DNA of 64,000 nucleotides from CAYRPN01 sp964426135 (GCA_964426135.1 CAYRPN010000004.1:1-64000), one strand, 5' to 3'. Counted from the first letter of the stretch, positions 16,031-25,578 are shown. Program-made: numbers and translations. Notes: generated by a model from the sequence alone, not told the origin.

Positions 16031-17989
16031 GTGTCATTCGTGCTGCGAAAGCCCTGGGTCCAATGGTTGCTCGTGTTCGTCGGCGTGCTGGTCATCAGCG
16101 CGGCGACGTGGTTGACGCTGATCTATCGCGAACTCTTCGCCGCCGCCCGGGGCGTGCAGATCGCCGGCCTCGTGCTCGCCTCACTCTGGAGCTACTACGG
16201 CCTGTACCGCTCCCGCGAACACATGTGGGCCAGGGCCGGCACAACCTATCTCGCGCTGACGCACCTGACCTGGCTGACCACATGGGGCCTCTTTGCCGCC
16301 GGCCGCGAAACGTGGGGCATCAACCTGCTGGGCGTCTGGACACTGGCCGTGGTCGGCATGCTCGGCATCCGCGCGGCCCGCATTCTTCTTTCGCTCACTC
16401 ATCCCGTCGCCGCCATCGCCCGCTCCGCCATTGATCAGGCGTTTCGCATGCACCTGGTGACGGTCACGATTTTCATCCTCGCGCTGGTCCTCGTGCTCCT
16501 GCCCCGCGCGTTCGATGCGGAAGAACGGCTGAACTACCGCGTCACCAACTATCTCAAGTATTCGATGGGCATCGGCGTCTTCCTGACCAGCGTGCTCACC
16601 GTCGTGCTCGCCTGCTGGAGCGTCTGCTCCGACATCGCCAATCGCCAGATGCACATGATCGCGACCAAGCCGGTGGGCCGGTTCCAGTACATCCTGGGCA
16701 AGTGGCTTGGCTATGCGGCGCTCAACCTCGTGCTGGTCGCGATGATGGGCGTGGGCGTTTACACCGGCGCGGTCGTGCTGGCCAATGAGCCGTTGCCCGA
16801 TCCGGTCACGCCCGAAGCCCAGCTCAACCGTGAGATGGCGCTGAGCGAAGTCCTGGTGGCGCGCGTCGAGGCGAGCCCGCAACTGCCCCCGGGCATGGAT
16901 TTGCGAGGCATGGTCGAGGCCCAGTTCGAGCAGGTCCGCGCGCAATACGGCGGAGCCGTGGAAAAGCTCGAAGACCTGCCGCAGAAAGACCTCAACGAAC
17001 TGCGCGGCAAAGCGCTGGCCGCGTGGCACGCCATCGCGCCCGGCCGCAGCTCGCTGTTCATGTTCGTGGGCCTCGATGAGTTCGCCAGACAGTACAAGAC
17101 GTTCCTCACCGCACGCGAGGAACTGGTCAAGCAGATCAACGACCTGCGCGAGCAGGGCCGCGGCAGCGAAGCGGAACCGCTGATCGAAAAACTCAACGCG
17201 ATGACGGAGCCGGTCTCTCCGTTGAAGCTGCGGCTGAAGCCCAAGTACGGTTCGCCGCCGCAGGACAACCTGGTGCGCATGGTGCTTGAAATCGCCGGCA
17301 GCCGCGTCGCGCTGGCGCCGATGCCCGACAACACCAGCAGGGACATTCCCATTCCGCTGCGGCTGGTGACGGAGGACGGCCGTCTGGTGATCCGCATCTG
17401 GAACGTCAACGCCGCCAACCCGCAGGCGACTCATGCCGACGCATTCAAGTTCACGCCCGACGAAGGTCTGGTGCTGTCGTACACCATCGGCAGCTTCGAC
17501 GCGAATCTGGCGCGGGCACTGGCGATTCACTGGATTCGGCTGGTGTTCCTGGGCATGCTCTCGGTGATGGCCGGGACGTTCCTCGGATTCCCGGTGGCAA
17601 GTCTGCTGAGCCTGTCTGTTTACATTGCCGCGTCGCTGAGCGCCTACCTGGCCGAGTCGGTGGATTTTTACTCGGGCCTCGATGTGAAGAACAAGAGCAA
17701 GTGGGACGTGATCGTCAGCATCTTCGCCACGCTGTGGACCAGCCTGACCGAGGCGGACTTCGGCAAGATGGTCAAGCTCTTCATCACGCTGGTGGGCAAA
17801 GGCGCGGTGGCGATCGTGCCTTCGTTCAGCGAGTTCAATCCCACGCCGCTGCTGGCCGACGGCCAGTACGTCGCGCCGCAGTCGGTGCTCGACGCCGCGC
17901 TGATTCTGGGCGTCGCCTACACGGGCATGTGCGCCGCCATCGCGTGGCTGTCGTTCCGCCGAAAGGAACTGGCGCGCGTGACGGTGTGA
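16031..17989 (+). CDS. ABC-2 type transporter permease
   Basis: A 652-residue integral membrane protein with hydrophobic segments near 12-30, 38-55, 70-90, 100-115, 148-170, 185-205 and 230-255, then a large soluble loop (about 255-490), then further segments near 505-560 and at the C-terminus. The loop contains coiled-coil-like sequence. Such a layout (membrane, large extracytoplasmic loop, membrane) is common in ABC-2 permeases that partner the ATPase encoded immediately upstream. The GTG start at 16031 gives the peptide MSFVLRKPW; no strong ribosome-binding site is visible. Substrate unknown. Confidence 0.8.
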   Translation: MSFVLRKPWVQWLLVFVGVLVISAATWLTLIYRELFAAARGVQIAGLVLASLWSYYGLYRSREHMWARAGTTYLALTHLTWLTTWGLFAAGRETWGINLLGVWTLAVVGMLGIRAARILLSLTHPVAAIARSAIDQAFRMHLVTVTIFILALVLVLLPRAFDAEERLNYRVTNYLKYSMGIGVFLTSVLTVVLACWSVCSDIANRQMHMIATKPVGRFQYILGKWLGYAALNLVLVAMMGVGVYTGAVVLANEPLPDPVTPEAQLNREMALSEVLVARVEASPQLPPGMDLRGMVEAQFEQVRAQYGGAVEKLEDLPQKDLNELRGKALAAWHAIAPGRSSLFMFVGLDEFARQYKTFLTAREELVKQINDLREQGRGSEAEPLIEKLNAMTEPVSPLKLRLKPKYGSPPQDNLVRMVLEIAGSRVALAPMPDNTSRDIPIPLRLVTEDGRLVIRIWNVNAANPQATHADAFKFTPDEGLVLSYTIGSFDANLARALAIHWIRLVFLGMLSVMAGTFLGFPVASLLSLSVYIAASLSAYLAESVDFYSGLDVKNKSKWDVIVSIFATLWTSLTEADFGKMVKLFITLVGKGAVAIVPSFSEFNPTPLLADGQYVAPQSVLDAALILGVAYTGMCAAIAWLSFRRKELARVTV

Positions 17990-18030
17990 ATGACGCAACC
18001 AAATAGTTGTGCGAGATCAGTTCCGCAGGT

Positions 18031-18113
18031 TAGCGGTCGGGCCGGGTCCGCGAGGCCCACCCGATTCGGCGCACGAGCAACAGGTGGGCCTCGCGGGCTC
18101 GGCCCGACCGCTG
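18031..18113. repeat. Double-hairpin element, copy E
   Basis: The left hairpin has stem GGGCC/GGCCC around loop GGGTCCGCGA (18039-18058). The right has stem GGGCC/GGCCC around loop TCGCGGGCTC (about 18086-18105). Outer arms AGCGGTCGG and CCGACCGCT pair. It lies between two converging genes, where it could end transcription from both sides. Confidence 0.8.
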
Positions 18114-18157
18114 AACGGGATCATCTCCAATCAATCGCCGCATTGACCCTGCCTTGC

Positions 18158-20254
18158 TCAATCAAACTGCAGCTTCGTCGGATCGATCTCGATGCCTTCC
18201 ACTTCTTTCCGCCGATCCTCCTTCGGCAGCGCCAGGCTCGTGATGCCTTCTTCCTTCATCACGCGGTAGAGATTGAGAATGCCCAGCAGGTGATGCTGCA
18301 CGAAATCCATGCGGATGTTGGCGCTGGTCAGGCTCTCGCGAAAAGCGCCCAGGCAGCGCACCGGGTCCTGGAAATACATCGCGTTGTCGCCGCGGAACTG
18401 GCACTGCAGTTGGAAGGCGACGCCGTAGACCACGGCTTCCAGGGCGTCGGTCGCGTCGTCGCGCCGGCCGTGATCGCGGAACAGGCGATACGCCGCCATG
18501 AGTCCCTCGGTGCGCACCGCGGCAGGCGTGGAGCCGGGCGGCGTGCTGTAGCCGCCCATCCAGTCGGTGTACTTGGGCGCCCGCTGCTGCGTGCGCCACA
18601 CCGCCTCGGCCAGCTTCAACTCGTGCCCCATGTACAGCTCTTTTTTCCGCACGCGGTAAAGCTCATTGAGGCTGTACAAAAGCCAGTGATCGTGCGGCAG
18701 TTTCAGGAGCGTGGCGTCCTTGTCGCGCACCAGGATGAGATGCTTCGCCGCCCGCTCAGCCGCATCGACCCACTGCGGATTCGGGTCGACCTGGTTGATG
18801 CGCAAGAGCGCGAGCACTGCTTCGCCGGGGAAAAATTCGCACTCATCGGTGAGCACCAGCCCATCGGGAAAGCGCTGGTAATGGACGAAGCTGCCGTCCT
18901 CGCGCATGCTGGCAATGAGGGCCCGGCCGAAGCCGCGCAGGCGGTCGAGTTCTTTCTTGTCGCCGGTGACTTCGACGTACTTCGCATAGGAGACCGCCGC
19001 CAGCGCGTTGGCGCCGAGCGAGACGATGCGGGCATCGATCACGCAGGGGACTTTCTCGCCGCCCTGCACCCATTGCCCGACGGAGAGTTCGCCGTAGCCG
19101 AATGCGCGCTTCGCGGCCGCGAGCAGGTCGGGGTCCTTCAGTTCCTGGTACGCCTCCAAGAGCGCGATGATCGTGCCGTAGTGGCGCACGAGGTTGTAAT
19201 CGTCCACCTGCTTGTTCAGCTCCGGCTGATAGATGTAATCGAACCGGCCATCCCGGCTCACCGCCTTGGTGAGATAACGGGCGGCGCCGCGGATGGAGGC
19301 TTCCAGTTCATCGCGATCGATGCGCTTGAACAGGCGATGCCCGCGGTAGAGCGGTTCGATGCTGTTGCGGTCGGCGAAATAACTGCGGGTGGTGAAGCGG
19401 AAGACATCGACGCTGCGCGGATCGTTGATGAGCCGCGCGGGGGACGGAGCGCCGGGGGCGGCAGGTGCGCCGGATACGCCTGGTGCGTTCGGCGGGGCCG
19501 CTTGAAGCGGCCCCGCCGCAGGCCCCGTCGCAGGCCCCGCGTGCGTGTTTCTGTTTCGGCTTACGTAATCGAGCAGGCGTTCCACATAAAGAAGCTGGTG
19601 GTAGCTGATGACGTCGCCGGCGACGAGTTCCTCCGGCAAGAGCGCGGTCGGCGTGGCGCGGGGGAAGGCGAGGCCGAAGAGACTGCGCTCGAACTCCAGC
19701 TTGCGGGTGAAGTCGACATCCTCCAGGAACAGGATGGTGTCGACGACATCGACCTTGATCCAACGCGGCTCGAACGGCGGCGCGTTGTTCGCCGCGGCGC
19801 CTTTCGCCGGATGGTCATTCGCGGCGGCGTCTGCCTTTGGCGTCGCAGGCAGGAGCTGCGCTAAAGCGTGATCCGCGGCCTTGACCACGCCGCGCGCCGA
19901 ACCGATCGCGACTCGCGCCGGGCCGATGCCGTCGCTGACGGAGATGAACACGATGCGCGGGAAGAAATCGTCGATCGCGGATTTGGGCAGGAGCGGGGCG
20001 CTGAGCAGCGACGACGAACTCACCTTCGCATCACCAGCGTCATTCGCCTTGCGAGCCGGACTCTGTGAGTCCGGTGTCTTGCTCCGAGTCTCACTCGCCT
20101 GCATCAATCGATGGCGCACATAAGCCGTGACGGGTCGCAGAGCTTCATCGGGCAGCGTCGGCGAATGGCGGACATCCTCGAACCAGATGGCCGGGGCCCA
20201 TGCGCCGGCACAGGCCAGCAGGAGCAACAGCGAGATTCGCGCGATGATGGGCAT
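18158..20254 (-). CDS. Secreted or membrane-anchored protein with alpha/alpha toroid (glycosidase or cyclase-like) domain
   Basis: A 698-residue protein starting at MPIIARISLLLLLACAGAW, a signal sequence or anchor. The longer frame upstream runs through a repeat element and is rejected as a start. Residues about 30-260 form an unassigned domain with low-complexity stretches. Residues about 270-310 are a Pro/Ala/Gly linker (GAPAAPGAPSP) that contains a 27-bp palindrome (19491-19517). Residues 320-680 show helical hairpin repeats (AARYLTKAVSRDGRFDYIY, ANALAAVSYAKYVEVTGD, WLLYSLNELYRVRKKELYMG), as in six-hairpin glycosidases and terpene-cyclase-like proteins. I cannot name the family or its substrate. 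The next gene on this strand is the rhomboid protease upstream. Confidence 0.6.
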   Translation of the reverse strand: MPIIARISLLLLLACAGAWAPAIWFEDVRHSPTLPDEALRPVTAYVRHRLMQASETRSKTPDSQSPARKANDAGDAKVSSSSLLSAPLLPKSAIDDFFPRIVFISVSDGIGPARVAIGSARGVVKAADHALAQLLPATPKADAAANDHPAKGAAANNAPPFEPRWIKVDVVDTILFLEDVDFTRKLEFERSLFGLAFPRATPTALLPEELVAGDVISYHQLLYVERLLDYVSRNRNTHAGPATGPAAGPLQAAPPNAPGVSGAPAAPGAPSPARLINDPRSVDVFRFTTRSYFADRNSIEPLYRGHRLFKRIDRDELEASIRGAARYLTKAVSRDGRFDYIYQPELNKQVDDYNLVRHYGTIIALLEAYQELKDPDLLAAAKRAFGYGELSVGQWVQGGEKVPCVIDARIVSLGANALAAVSYAKYVEVTGDKKELDRLRGFGRALIASMREDGSFVHYQRFPDGLVLTDECEFFPGEAVLALLRINQVDPNPQWVDAAERAAKHLILVRDKDATLLKLPHDHWLLYSLNELYRVRKKELYMGHELKLAEAVWRTQQRAPKYTDWMGGYSTPPGSTPAAVRTEGLMAAYRLFRDHGRRDDATDALEAVVYGVAFQLQCQFRGDNAMYFQDPVRCLGAFRESLTSANIRMDFVQHHLLGILNLYRVMKEEGITSLALPKEDRRKEVEGIEIDPTKLQFD

Positions 20255-20418
20255 GTCGATTTCCGATGTGACATCGGCGTTTAGCCGCCGCACGCAGGCC
20301 GCCGGAGTGCGGCGAGGATGAACCGTTGACCAAGGCGTTTCATTCGCCGAAACGCGGCACTGCGGCGGCCTTCGTGCCGCGGCTATTGAGGACTGGATTG
20401 ATAACGCGCACAGGGCAT

Positions 20419-20515
20419 GGGTGCCATGGGTAAGCGCAGGCTCGGCGGAGCTTACCCGTGCGCCTTGCGGTGACGCACGGGCAAGCTCCGCGGACTCCGC
20501 TTGCCCATGGCACCC
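20419..20515. repeat. Double-hairpin element, copy C
   Basis: The left hairpin GGGTAAGC/GCTTACCC (20428-20457) has loop GCAGGCTCGGCGGA. The right hairpin GGGCAAGC/GCTTGCCC (20479-20506) has loop TCCGCGGACTCC. Outer arms GGGTGCCATGGG and CCCATGGCACCC pair. Together with flanking sequence it fills the 20255-20568 interval; no gene is seen there. Confidence 0.85.
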
Positions 20516-20568
20516 GACGCGCGTTAGCAATCCAGTCCTCAATAAACGAAGCGGCCCATCACGCGGCG

Positions 20569-21459
20569 TCATCCCGCCTTGCGCTGCCGATCCGTCGCCG
20601 TCGCCAGCGTTTTCTTTTCCTTGTCGGTCAGGCTGTGCAGGCCCTGGTCCTTGACCTTGGCGAGGATGCGGTCCACTTCGGCGTCGAGGGCGGCCAGCGC
20701 CTTGCGTTCATCCTCGCGCTGCCGCTGGTAGCGCTGCTGCTGCCGAAACAGGCGATTTTCTTTCGCGAAGAAACTGGTGAAGCCCAACAATCGCGGGTTC
20801 CTGATGAGAAGAAATCCCATCGCCGCGCCGCCCAGATGCGCCGCCTCACCGCCGGAGTTGACTGAACCGGCGAGAACACTGAGCACCGCCAGACCGAGGA
20901 AGAAATACACCAGCGTCCTCAGTTGAATCGGAACGGGCGGAAACATGAGCATCACGCGCTGCCGCGGCGCGATCACCGCAGCCGCCACAAGAACGCCGAA
21001 GATGCAGCCCGAAGCGCCGATGCAGGGCGAGTGGATGGATGCGGACAGAAGTTCGGGGATCAGCGACAGTACGGTGAAGACCACGTCGGCGCCCAGCCCA
21101 CTGATCAGGTAAAACGCGATGAACCGCCGCGAGCCCCACCACTGCTCGACCATGGGGCCGAAGTAGTAGAGCGTCAGCATGTTGAAGAAGATGTGGAAGA
21201 AGTCGCCGTGCAGGAACAGACTGGTCACGAGACGCCACGCTTGTCCTTCCAGGAACACTTTCTGCACGCTGAAGTAGCCCCACTCGAACGGCGAGAACGC
21301 GTTAGCCCGGCTGCTGCCGGTCAGAACGCGGTCGAGGATGAACACCACGACATTGATCACCAGCAGCCACGTGACCACCGATTGCCCGGTGAGAGTGCCG
21401 CCGAGGCGTGAGGACGTCGGCTGCTCCTCCCGGTTGTAATCGCGATCGTGCCAGGCCAT
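20569..21459 (-). CDS. Rhomboid-family intramembrane serine protease
   Basis: A 296-residue membrane protein with six hydrophobic segments. The catalytic dyad is visible: GASG with Ser150 (148-151) and His208 in EAAHLGG. The oxyanion-side motif HGDFFHIFFNM (84-94) is also present. Rhomboids cut transmembrane substrates within the bilayer. The C-terminal 70 residues are a charged, probably coiled-coil tail (QQQRYQRQREDERK). The start is chosen at MAWHDRD because AGAGGA lies eight bases upstream. A GTG at 21486 that overlaps the Nudix stop (GTGA) is the alternative and would add nine residues. The overlap with the upstream Nudix gene points to a shared transcript. Substrate unknown. Confidence 0.88.
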   Translation of the reverse strand: MAWHDRDYNREEQPTSSRLGGTLTGQSVVTWLLVINVVVFILDRVLTGSSRANAFSPFEWGYFSVQKVFLEGQAWRLVTSLFLHGDFFHIFFNMLTLYYFGPMVEQWWGSRRFIAFYLISGLGADVVFTVLSLIPELLSASIHSPCIGASGCIFGVLVAAAVIAPRQRVMLMFPPVPIQLRTLVYFFLGLAVLSVLAGSVNSGGEAAHLGGAAMGFLLIRNPRLLGFTSFFAKENRLFRQQQRYQRQREDERKALAALDAEVDRILAKVKDQGLHSLTDKEKKTLATATDRQRKAG

Positions 21460-21482
21460 CGAAAACATCCTCTTGCAAGCGG

Positions 21483-22025
21483 TCACCCGATCCGGCGGAC
21501 AAATGCATCGTAGTAAAGCAGGCCCGCGATCGTCTTCGCATCGCGAATCTCACGGGTCGCCAGCATTTCCATCACGCGCTTCCATGCCACCACGTGCGGC
21601 GTGATGGTTTCCGTCGTATCCAGATCCTGCCCCACCTGCTGCAAATCCTCAGCAATGAACGCGTGCATCAACTCCGTGGAAATGCCGGGGCAGACGAAAA
21701 ACGTAATCAGCGGCGTCATCCGGCCGGCGCGGTAGCCGGTCTCTTCGATGATTTCGCGCTGGGCGCAGCGCAACGGATCTTCGCCCACCGGTTCCAGCGT
21801 GCCGGCGGGCAGTTCCCACAGTTCCTCATCCGCGCTGAAGCGGTAGTTGCGGATCAGCACCACGTGCTCTCGATCGATCACCGGCACGATCAGCACGGAG
21901 CCGGGGTGGGCGACGACATCCTTGCGATGCCGCCGGCCATCGGCGCCGGGGAGTTCAACGGTGTGCACATCAAAGCGCGATCCCTGGAACACGCGCGGCG
22001 AGGAAGCATAGGCGGAGGGCAACAT
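21483..22025 (-). CDS. Nudix hydrolase, ADP-ribose pyrophosphatase type
   Basis: A 180-residue cytoplasmic enzyme with a complete Nudix box: G..DPLRCAQREIIEETGYRAG, in which REIIEETG holds the metal-binding glutamates. The preceding ELPAGTLEP and the sequence around it resemble ADP-ribose/nucleoside-diphosphate-sugar pyrophosphatases. The ATG is preceded by TACAAT and exactly six bases, with no ribosome-binding site, so the mRNA is probably leaderless. Its stop overlaps a GTG of the rhomboid reading frame, suggesting a two-gene operon. Exact substrate is inferred only at family level. Confidence 0.88.
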   Translation of the reverse strand: MLPSAYASSPRVFQGSRFDVHTVELPGADGRRHRKDVVAHPGSVLIVPVIDREHVVLIRNYRFSADEELWELPAGTLEPVGEDPLRCAQREIIEETGYRAGRMTPLITFFVCPGISTELMHAFIAEDLQQVGQDLDTTETITPHVVAWKRVMEMLATREIRDAKTIAGLLYYDAFVRRIG

Positions 22026-22031
22026 CGAAAC

Positions 22032-22037
22032 ATTGTA
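22032..22037 (-). promoter_or_regulatory. -10 hexamer TACAAT of a probable leaderless transcript (Nudix gene)
   Basis: TACAAT, then GTTTCG, then ATG on the minus strand. The six-base spacing puts the expected transcription start on the A of the start codon. No good -35 is visible. Confidence 0.5.
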
Positions 22038-22206
22038 GGCAATAGCGAATCAGGAGCCGCCGCGGCGGGAGATGAGGTGGTGAGGGAAAGCGAGGCATCA
22101 GGTGTCGCCCTCGATTCATTGTTCTCGGTCAAGGAACGAGAACAGAATGCCGTTCGACACTCTCTCATAGCCGCACCGTCCGCGGGGCGCGTTTCCTTGC
22201 GACGCC

Positions 22207-23655
22207 TCACGCCGCGGTCACGCGCATGCGTTCGCTGCTGACCACCACCGGCGACGGCGCGACGCTCACATACAGCCGGGGCACGCGCGGCGACACGCGG
22301 CAGAGCATTTCATAAGGCGTGGAATCCGCCAGGCTCGCCAGTTTCGGCAAGGCGCAGGGCGAAGACGGGTCGGGGCTGATGAGTTCCACCGTATCGCCGA
22401 TCTGCGCCAACGGAGCCGCCTGCCTGGCGGTCAGGTCGGTCAGGTCGACGATGATCTGATCCATGTTGACGCGTCCGACGACGGGGGCGGTCTGGATTTC
22501 GCCATGCCCCCCGGCACCCCCGGTGCCGCCGGCGCCCCCGGCGCCGCCGACGCCGCGCCGACCCACGATGGTGACCACGCCTTTGTTGCTCAGTGAAAGC
22601 GGGTAGCCGTCGGCATAACCCACGGGCACGATGCCGAGATAGCTCTCGCGCGAGAGCTGAGCCGTGCAACCGTAGCCCACCGCGCTGCCGGCGGCGAAGC
22701 GGCGCACGTGGACGATCCGGCTGCGCCAGCGCACGGCCGGCGCCAGGCCGCCCGCCCCGCGCACAGCGAGGTCGGGACCATCCACGCCATCGAGCGGTTC
22801 CACCTCGCCGGTGCGGGTGCAGAATCGGTCGAGTTCCTCGTCATTGAGAATCTCTGCGTCGGCAATATCGAAAGGAGTGACAGGACGAAACTGCCGCGTC
22901 GGCTGCGTCAGCGCGAGCTTGGACGGCGCGCCATAGCCCAGCAGGCCCAGCCCGATGCGCACCATGTCCAGGTGGTAGCGCGGATGGCGCAGGGCCGCAT
23001 GCGTGGCGGCGGCGTGGAGGATCACGTCGCTGCCGATGCGGGCTTCGTTCTGGCGGACGATGTCCTGGAAGCGGTCGTACTGCTGCTGCGTGTAATCGCC
23101 ATCGCAGTCGGCCGCGGCAAAGTGCGTCCACACGCCGGCCAGTTTCACGTTGGTCAGCTTGGACAGGCGATGCAGGATCGACGCGAACTGCTCGGCGCTC
23201 AACCCGCCCCGGCACATGCCCGTGTCGACGCCCAGGTGAATCGGAATTCGCGCGCCCACCGAGGCGCCGATCGCCTGAATCGCGATGAGCTGGTCCGGCG
23301 AATCCACGCTCAGGTGCAGCTGCCCCGACAGCATCGCCTCGTGCAGCTCGCGCGTCTGCGGCTTCGTCCGCACAGGCATCAGGACAAGGATGGGCTTGCG
23401 GACCGGATGCTGGAGGATTTCATTGGCCTGTCCCGGCGAGTAGACGGCGAGCATATCGACGCCCGCCTCGTCGTAGCAGCGGGCCAGTTCGCCGGCGCCC
23501 ATGCCGTAGGCGTCCGCCTTGATGATGGCGCAGAGGCGCGGCGAAGGCCGGGCGCTGGCCGCGCCCAGACTCGGACGACGCAGCATGTTTCGCCAGATGG
23601 AAACATTGCGGCGCAGGTTCAGGAGATCGACTTCGATCCAGCTCGTGTCGGTCAT
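22207..23655 (-). CDS. alr: Alanine racemase with Gly/Ala-rich insert
   Basis: PLP enzyme that makes D-alanine for peptidoglycan. It is 482 residues long, about 100 more than usual. The PLP lysine is Lys46 in IKADAYGMG. The C-terminal domain has GYGCTAQL, VPVGYADGYPLSLSNKG and VGRVNMDQ, as in active racemases. Two features account for the extra length: a segment before the C-terminal barrel (about 270-310) and a GlyGlyAla-rich stretch (GVGGAGGAGGTGGAGGHGE, about 22496-22556) inserted between VTIVGRRG and PVVGRVNMDQ. The Gly stretch is a 9-bp repeat, similar to linkers at about 19440-19530 and 48640-48670. Its presence means D-alanine synthesis, hence peptidoglycan, in this organism. Confidence 0.93.
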   Translation of the reverse strand: MTDTSWIEVDLLNLRRNVSIWRNMLRRPSLGAASARPSPRLCAIIKADAYGMGAGELARCYDEAGVDMLAVYSPGQANEILQHPVRKPILVLMPVRTKPQTRELHEAMLSGQLHLSVDSPDQLIAIQAIGASVGARIPIHLGVDTGMCRGGLSAEQFASILHRLSKLTNVKLAGVWTHFAAADCDGDYTQQQYDRFQDIVRQNEARIGSDVILHAAATHAALRHPRYHLDMVRIGLGLLGYGAPSKLALTQPTRQFRPVTPFDIADAEILNDEELDRFCTRTGEVEPLDGVDGPDLAVRGAGGLAPAVRWRSRIVHVRRFAAGSAVGYGCTAQLSRESYLGIVPVGYADGYPLSLSNKGVVTIVGRRGVGGAGGAGGTGGAGGHGEIQTAPVVGRVNMDQIIVDLTDLTARQAAPLAQIGDTVELISPDPSSPCALPKLASLADSTPYEMLCRVSPRVPRLYVSVAPSPVVVSSERMRVTAA

Positions 23656-24030
23656 GACGATTCTCGATCACGCTTTCGCCGCGGCACATCGTGCGGGTCA
23701 AGCGAACATATCGGCCACCTGACCCGCTTGCGGCGAGTCGTTCACGCGGTCCATCCGCGAAAGGTTGGAGTGCCCCAAGCTTCGACCGGCCGCGGGAAAC
23801 GAGTGCGTGCGGCATCGCGGCCATCCCTCCCTGTTTGTATCTGTCAGATGGGCACCTTAGAATGAAAATTCAGGCGGCTGCCGGACGAGCCGCGACCGTC
23901 AGGGAGCCGGTTCCCCCAAGACAGCACGGAACCCCCTTCCTTACGGTCGTGGCTCGCGTTTTCTGGCTGTTGGCCACCGCATCAGTCCAAACTGAACGGC
24001 GTTCCTTTCCCCATCGGCCCCTCACGACCC

Positions 24031-25542
24031 ATGACCGACCCCAACGCGCCCCTTCGTTCCGACACCTCCCCCTCCGATGCCGCGCCGACGGCCACGCCAA
24101 CCGATGGTGTGACTCCGCCAACGTCGGCGGACGGCGCGCCCCCGGCTCCCGCTGAAGCGCTCAACTACACCGTCGTCGCCCCGCGCGAAATCTTCGACAA
24201 GTCCGTCACCTTCGAACAACTGGGCCTGCGAAACAGCCTGCTCAAGGGCCTGAAGGAAATGGGATTCGAACATCCCACCGATATCCAGGCGAAGCTCATC
24301 CCGCCCGCGCTGCTCGGCAAAGACCTCATCGGACAGGCACGCACCGGCACCGGCAAGACCGCCGCCTTCGGCCTGCCCATCATGCAGACCGCCGACAAGG
24401 ACAAGCCCATGCAGGCGTTGATCCTTGTCCCCACCCGCGAGCTGGCCGCCCAGGTCGCCGGCGAACTCGATGACCTCGCTCGTTTCACCCCCATCCGCGC
24501 CACCTGCATCATCGGCGGCGAGTCCATGCGCGATCAGGCCAACAGCCTTAAGCACGGCGGGCACATCATCGTCGGCACCCCAGGCCGCGTCATGGACATG
24601 TATGCCCGCGGCGAGATCCATTTTGAAAATGTACGCACCGCTGTCCTCGACGAAGTGGACCGCATGCTCGACATCGGCTTCCGCGAGGACATCCGCAAAA
24701 TCCTCAAGAACATCACTCACGATCACCAGACGATTTTCGTCTCCGCCACGATCAGCGGCGAGATCGAACGCCTCGCCCGCAGCTTCATGAAGCCGGACGC
24801 GGAGAAGATCGTGACCATCGCCGGCGCCCTGACGGTGTCGCTGGTGGATCAGAAATACTTCGCGGTCGAGCCCTGGGACAAACGGGCGCTCTTGCTGATG
24901 CTCCTGAAGCGGGAGCAGCCCGAGACGACCGTGGTCTTCTGCAAGACCAAGGCGACGGTGGACAAGCTGAGCAAATATCTGTCCGAGCACGGCTGCGACG
25001 CCCGGCCGATCCACGGCGACATGCCGCAGAACAAGCGCACCCGCGTGATGGATTCGATGCGGCAAGGCAAGCTGAGCGTGCTGATCGCCAGCGACCTGGC
25101 CGCGCGTGGACTGGATATCGAGCACATCACGCACGTGGTGAATTACGATTTGCCGGAGGACCCGGAGATTTACGTTCACCGCATCGGCCGCACGGCGCGC
25201 GTCGGCAGGCGCGGCGTGGCGTGGAGTTTCGTCACCCGCGACGAGGGCCAGCGCCTCACCGAAACGGAGATGTTCGCCGGCGTGATGATCGAGCGCGTGG
25301 AGTACCCCGAATTCAAGCCCGGCCCCGTGCCCGCCGACGTGCGCGTGGCCCGGCCCGTCATCACGCAACGCCCGCAGTCGATCAACGAACTCTTCGCGGA
25401 AAAAGAAGCGGCGGCCTCCGCGTCGCCCGATTTCTCAGGCCTGTCCCCGGAGGAAATCGCCCGCATGTTCCCCGGAGGCATCATCCCCAAGTCAGCGCCC
25501 AACCGCACGCTGGGATCGCGCTTCAAGCGGCGCGGACGCTGA
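24031..25542 (+). CDS. ATP-dependent RNA helicase of the DEAD-box family (DEVD variant)
   Basis: A 503-residue helicase that remodels RNA. After a disordered Thr/Pro/Ala-rich N-terminus (1-45) come the Q motif (FEQLGL...HPTDIQAKLIP), motif I ARTGTGKT (103-110), motif Ia PTRELA, motif Ib TPGRV, motif II DEVD (207-210), motif III SAT (238-240) and motif VI HRIGRTARVGRRG. Motif II reads DEVD rather than DEAD; the Mg-coordinating Asp and catalytic Glu are kept. The tail has no RNA-binding domain that I recognise. It resembles RhlE/CshA-type proteins, but assignment to a subfamily is not safe. The upstream interval 23656-24030 shows no gene or repeat of note. Confidence 0.92.
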   Translation: MTDPNAPLRSDTSPSDAAPTATPTDGVTPPTSADGAPPAPAEALNYTVVAPREIFDKSVTFEQLGLRNSLLKGLKEMGFEHPTDIQAKLIPPALLGKDLIGQARTGTGKTAAFGLPIMQTADKDKPMQALILVPTRELAAQVAGELDDLARFTPIRATCIIGGESMRDQANSLKHGGHIIVGTPGRVMDMYARGEIHFENVRTAVLDEVDRMLDIGFREDIRKILKNITHDHQTIFVSATISGEIERLARSFMKPDAEKIVTIAGALTVSLVDQKYFAVEPWDKRALLLMLLKREQPETTVVFCKTKATVDKLSKYLSEHGCDARPIHGDMPQNKRTRVMDSMRQGKLSVLIASDLAARGLDIEHITHVVNYDLPEDPEIYVHRIGRTARVGRRGVAWSFVTRDEGQRLTETEMFAGVMIERVEYPEFKPGPVPADVRVARPVITQRPQSINELFAEKEAAASASPDFSGLSPEEIARMFPGGIIPKSAPNRTLGSRFKRRGR

Positions 25543-25566
25543 TCGGCCTTCGTCCACATCCTTCGC

Positions 25567-25572
25567 TACACT
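25567..25572 (+). promoter_or_regulatory. -10 hexamer TACACT of a probable leaderless transcript (fabF)
   Basis: TACACT, then TCCCGC (six bases), then the fabF ATG at 25579. No ribosome-binding site is present. The helicase stop lies 24 bases upstream of the hexamer. Confidence 0.45.
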
Positions 25573-25578
25573 TCCCGC

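Noticed and set aside
20255..20572. Longer N-terminus for the toroid-domain protein
   Set aside because: The extension crosses double-hairpin element C and places a signal sequence in the middle of the protein.
24649..24660. DEVD in motif II as evidence of an inactive helicase
   Set aside because: The metal-binding Asp and catalytic Glu are both kept and all other motifs are intact; the third position varies in active DExD proteins.
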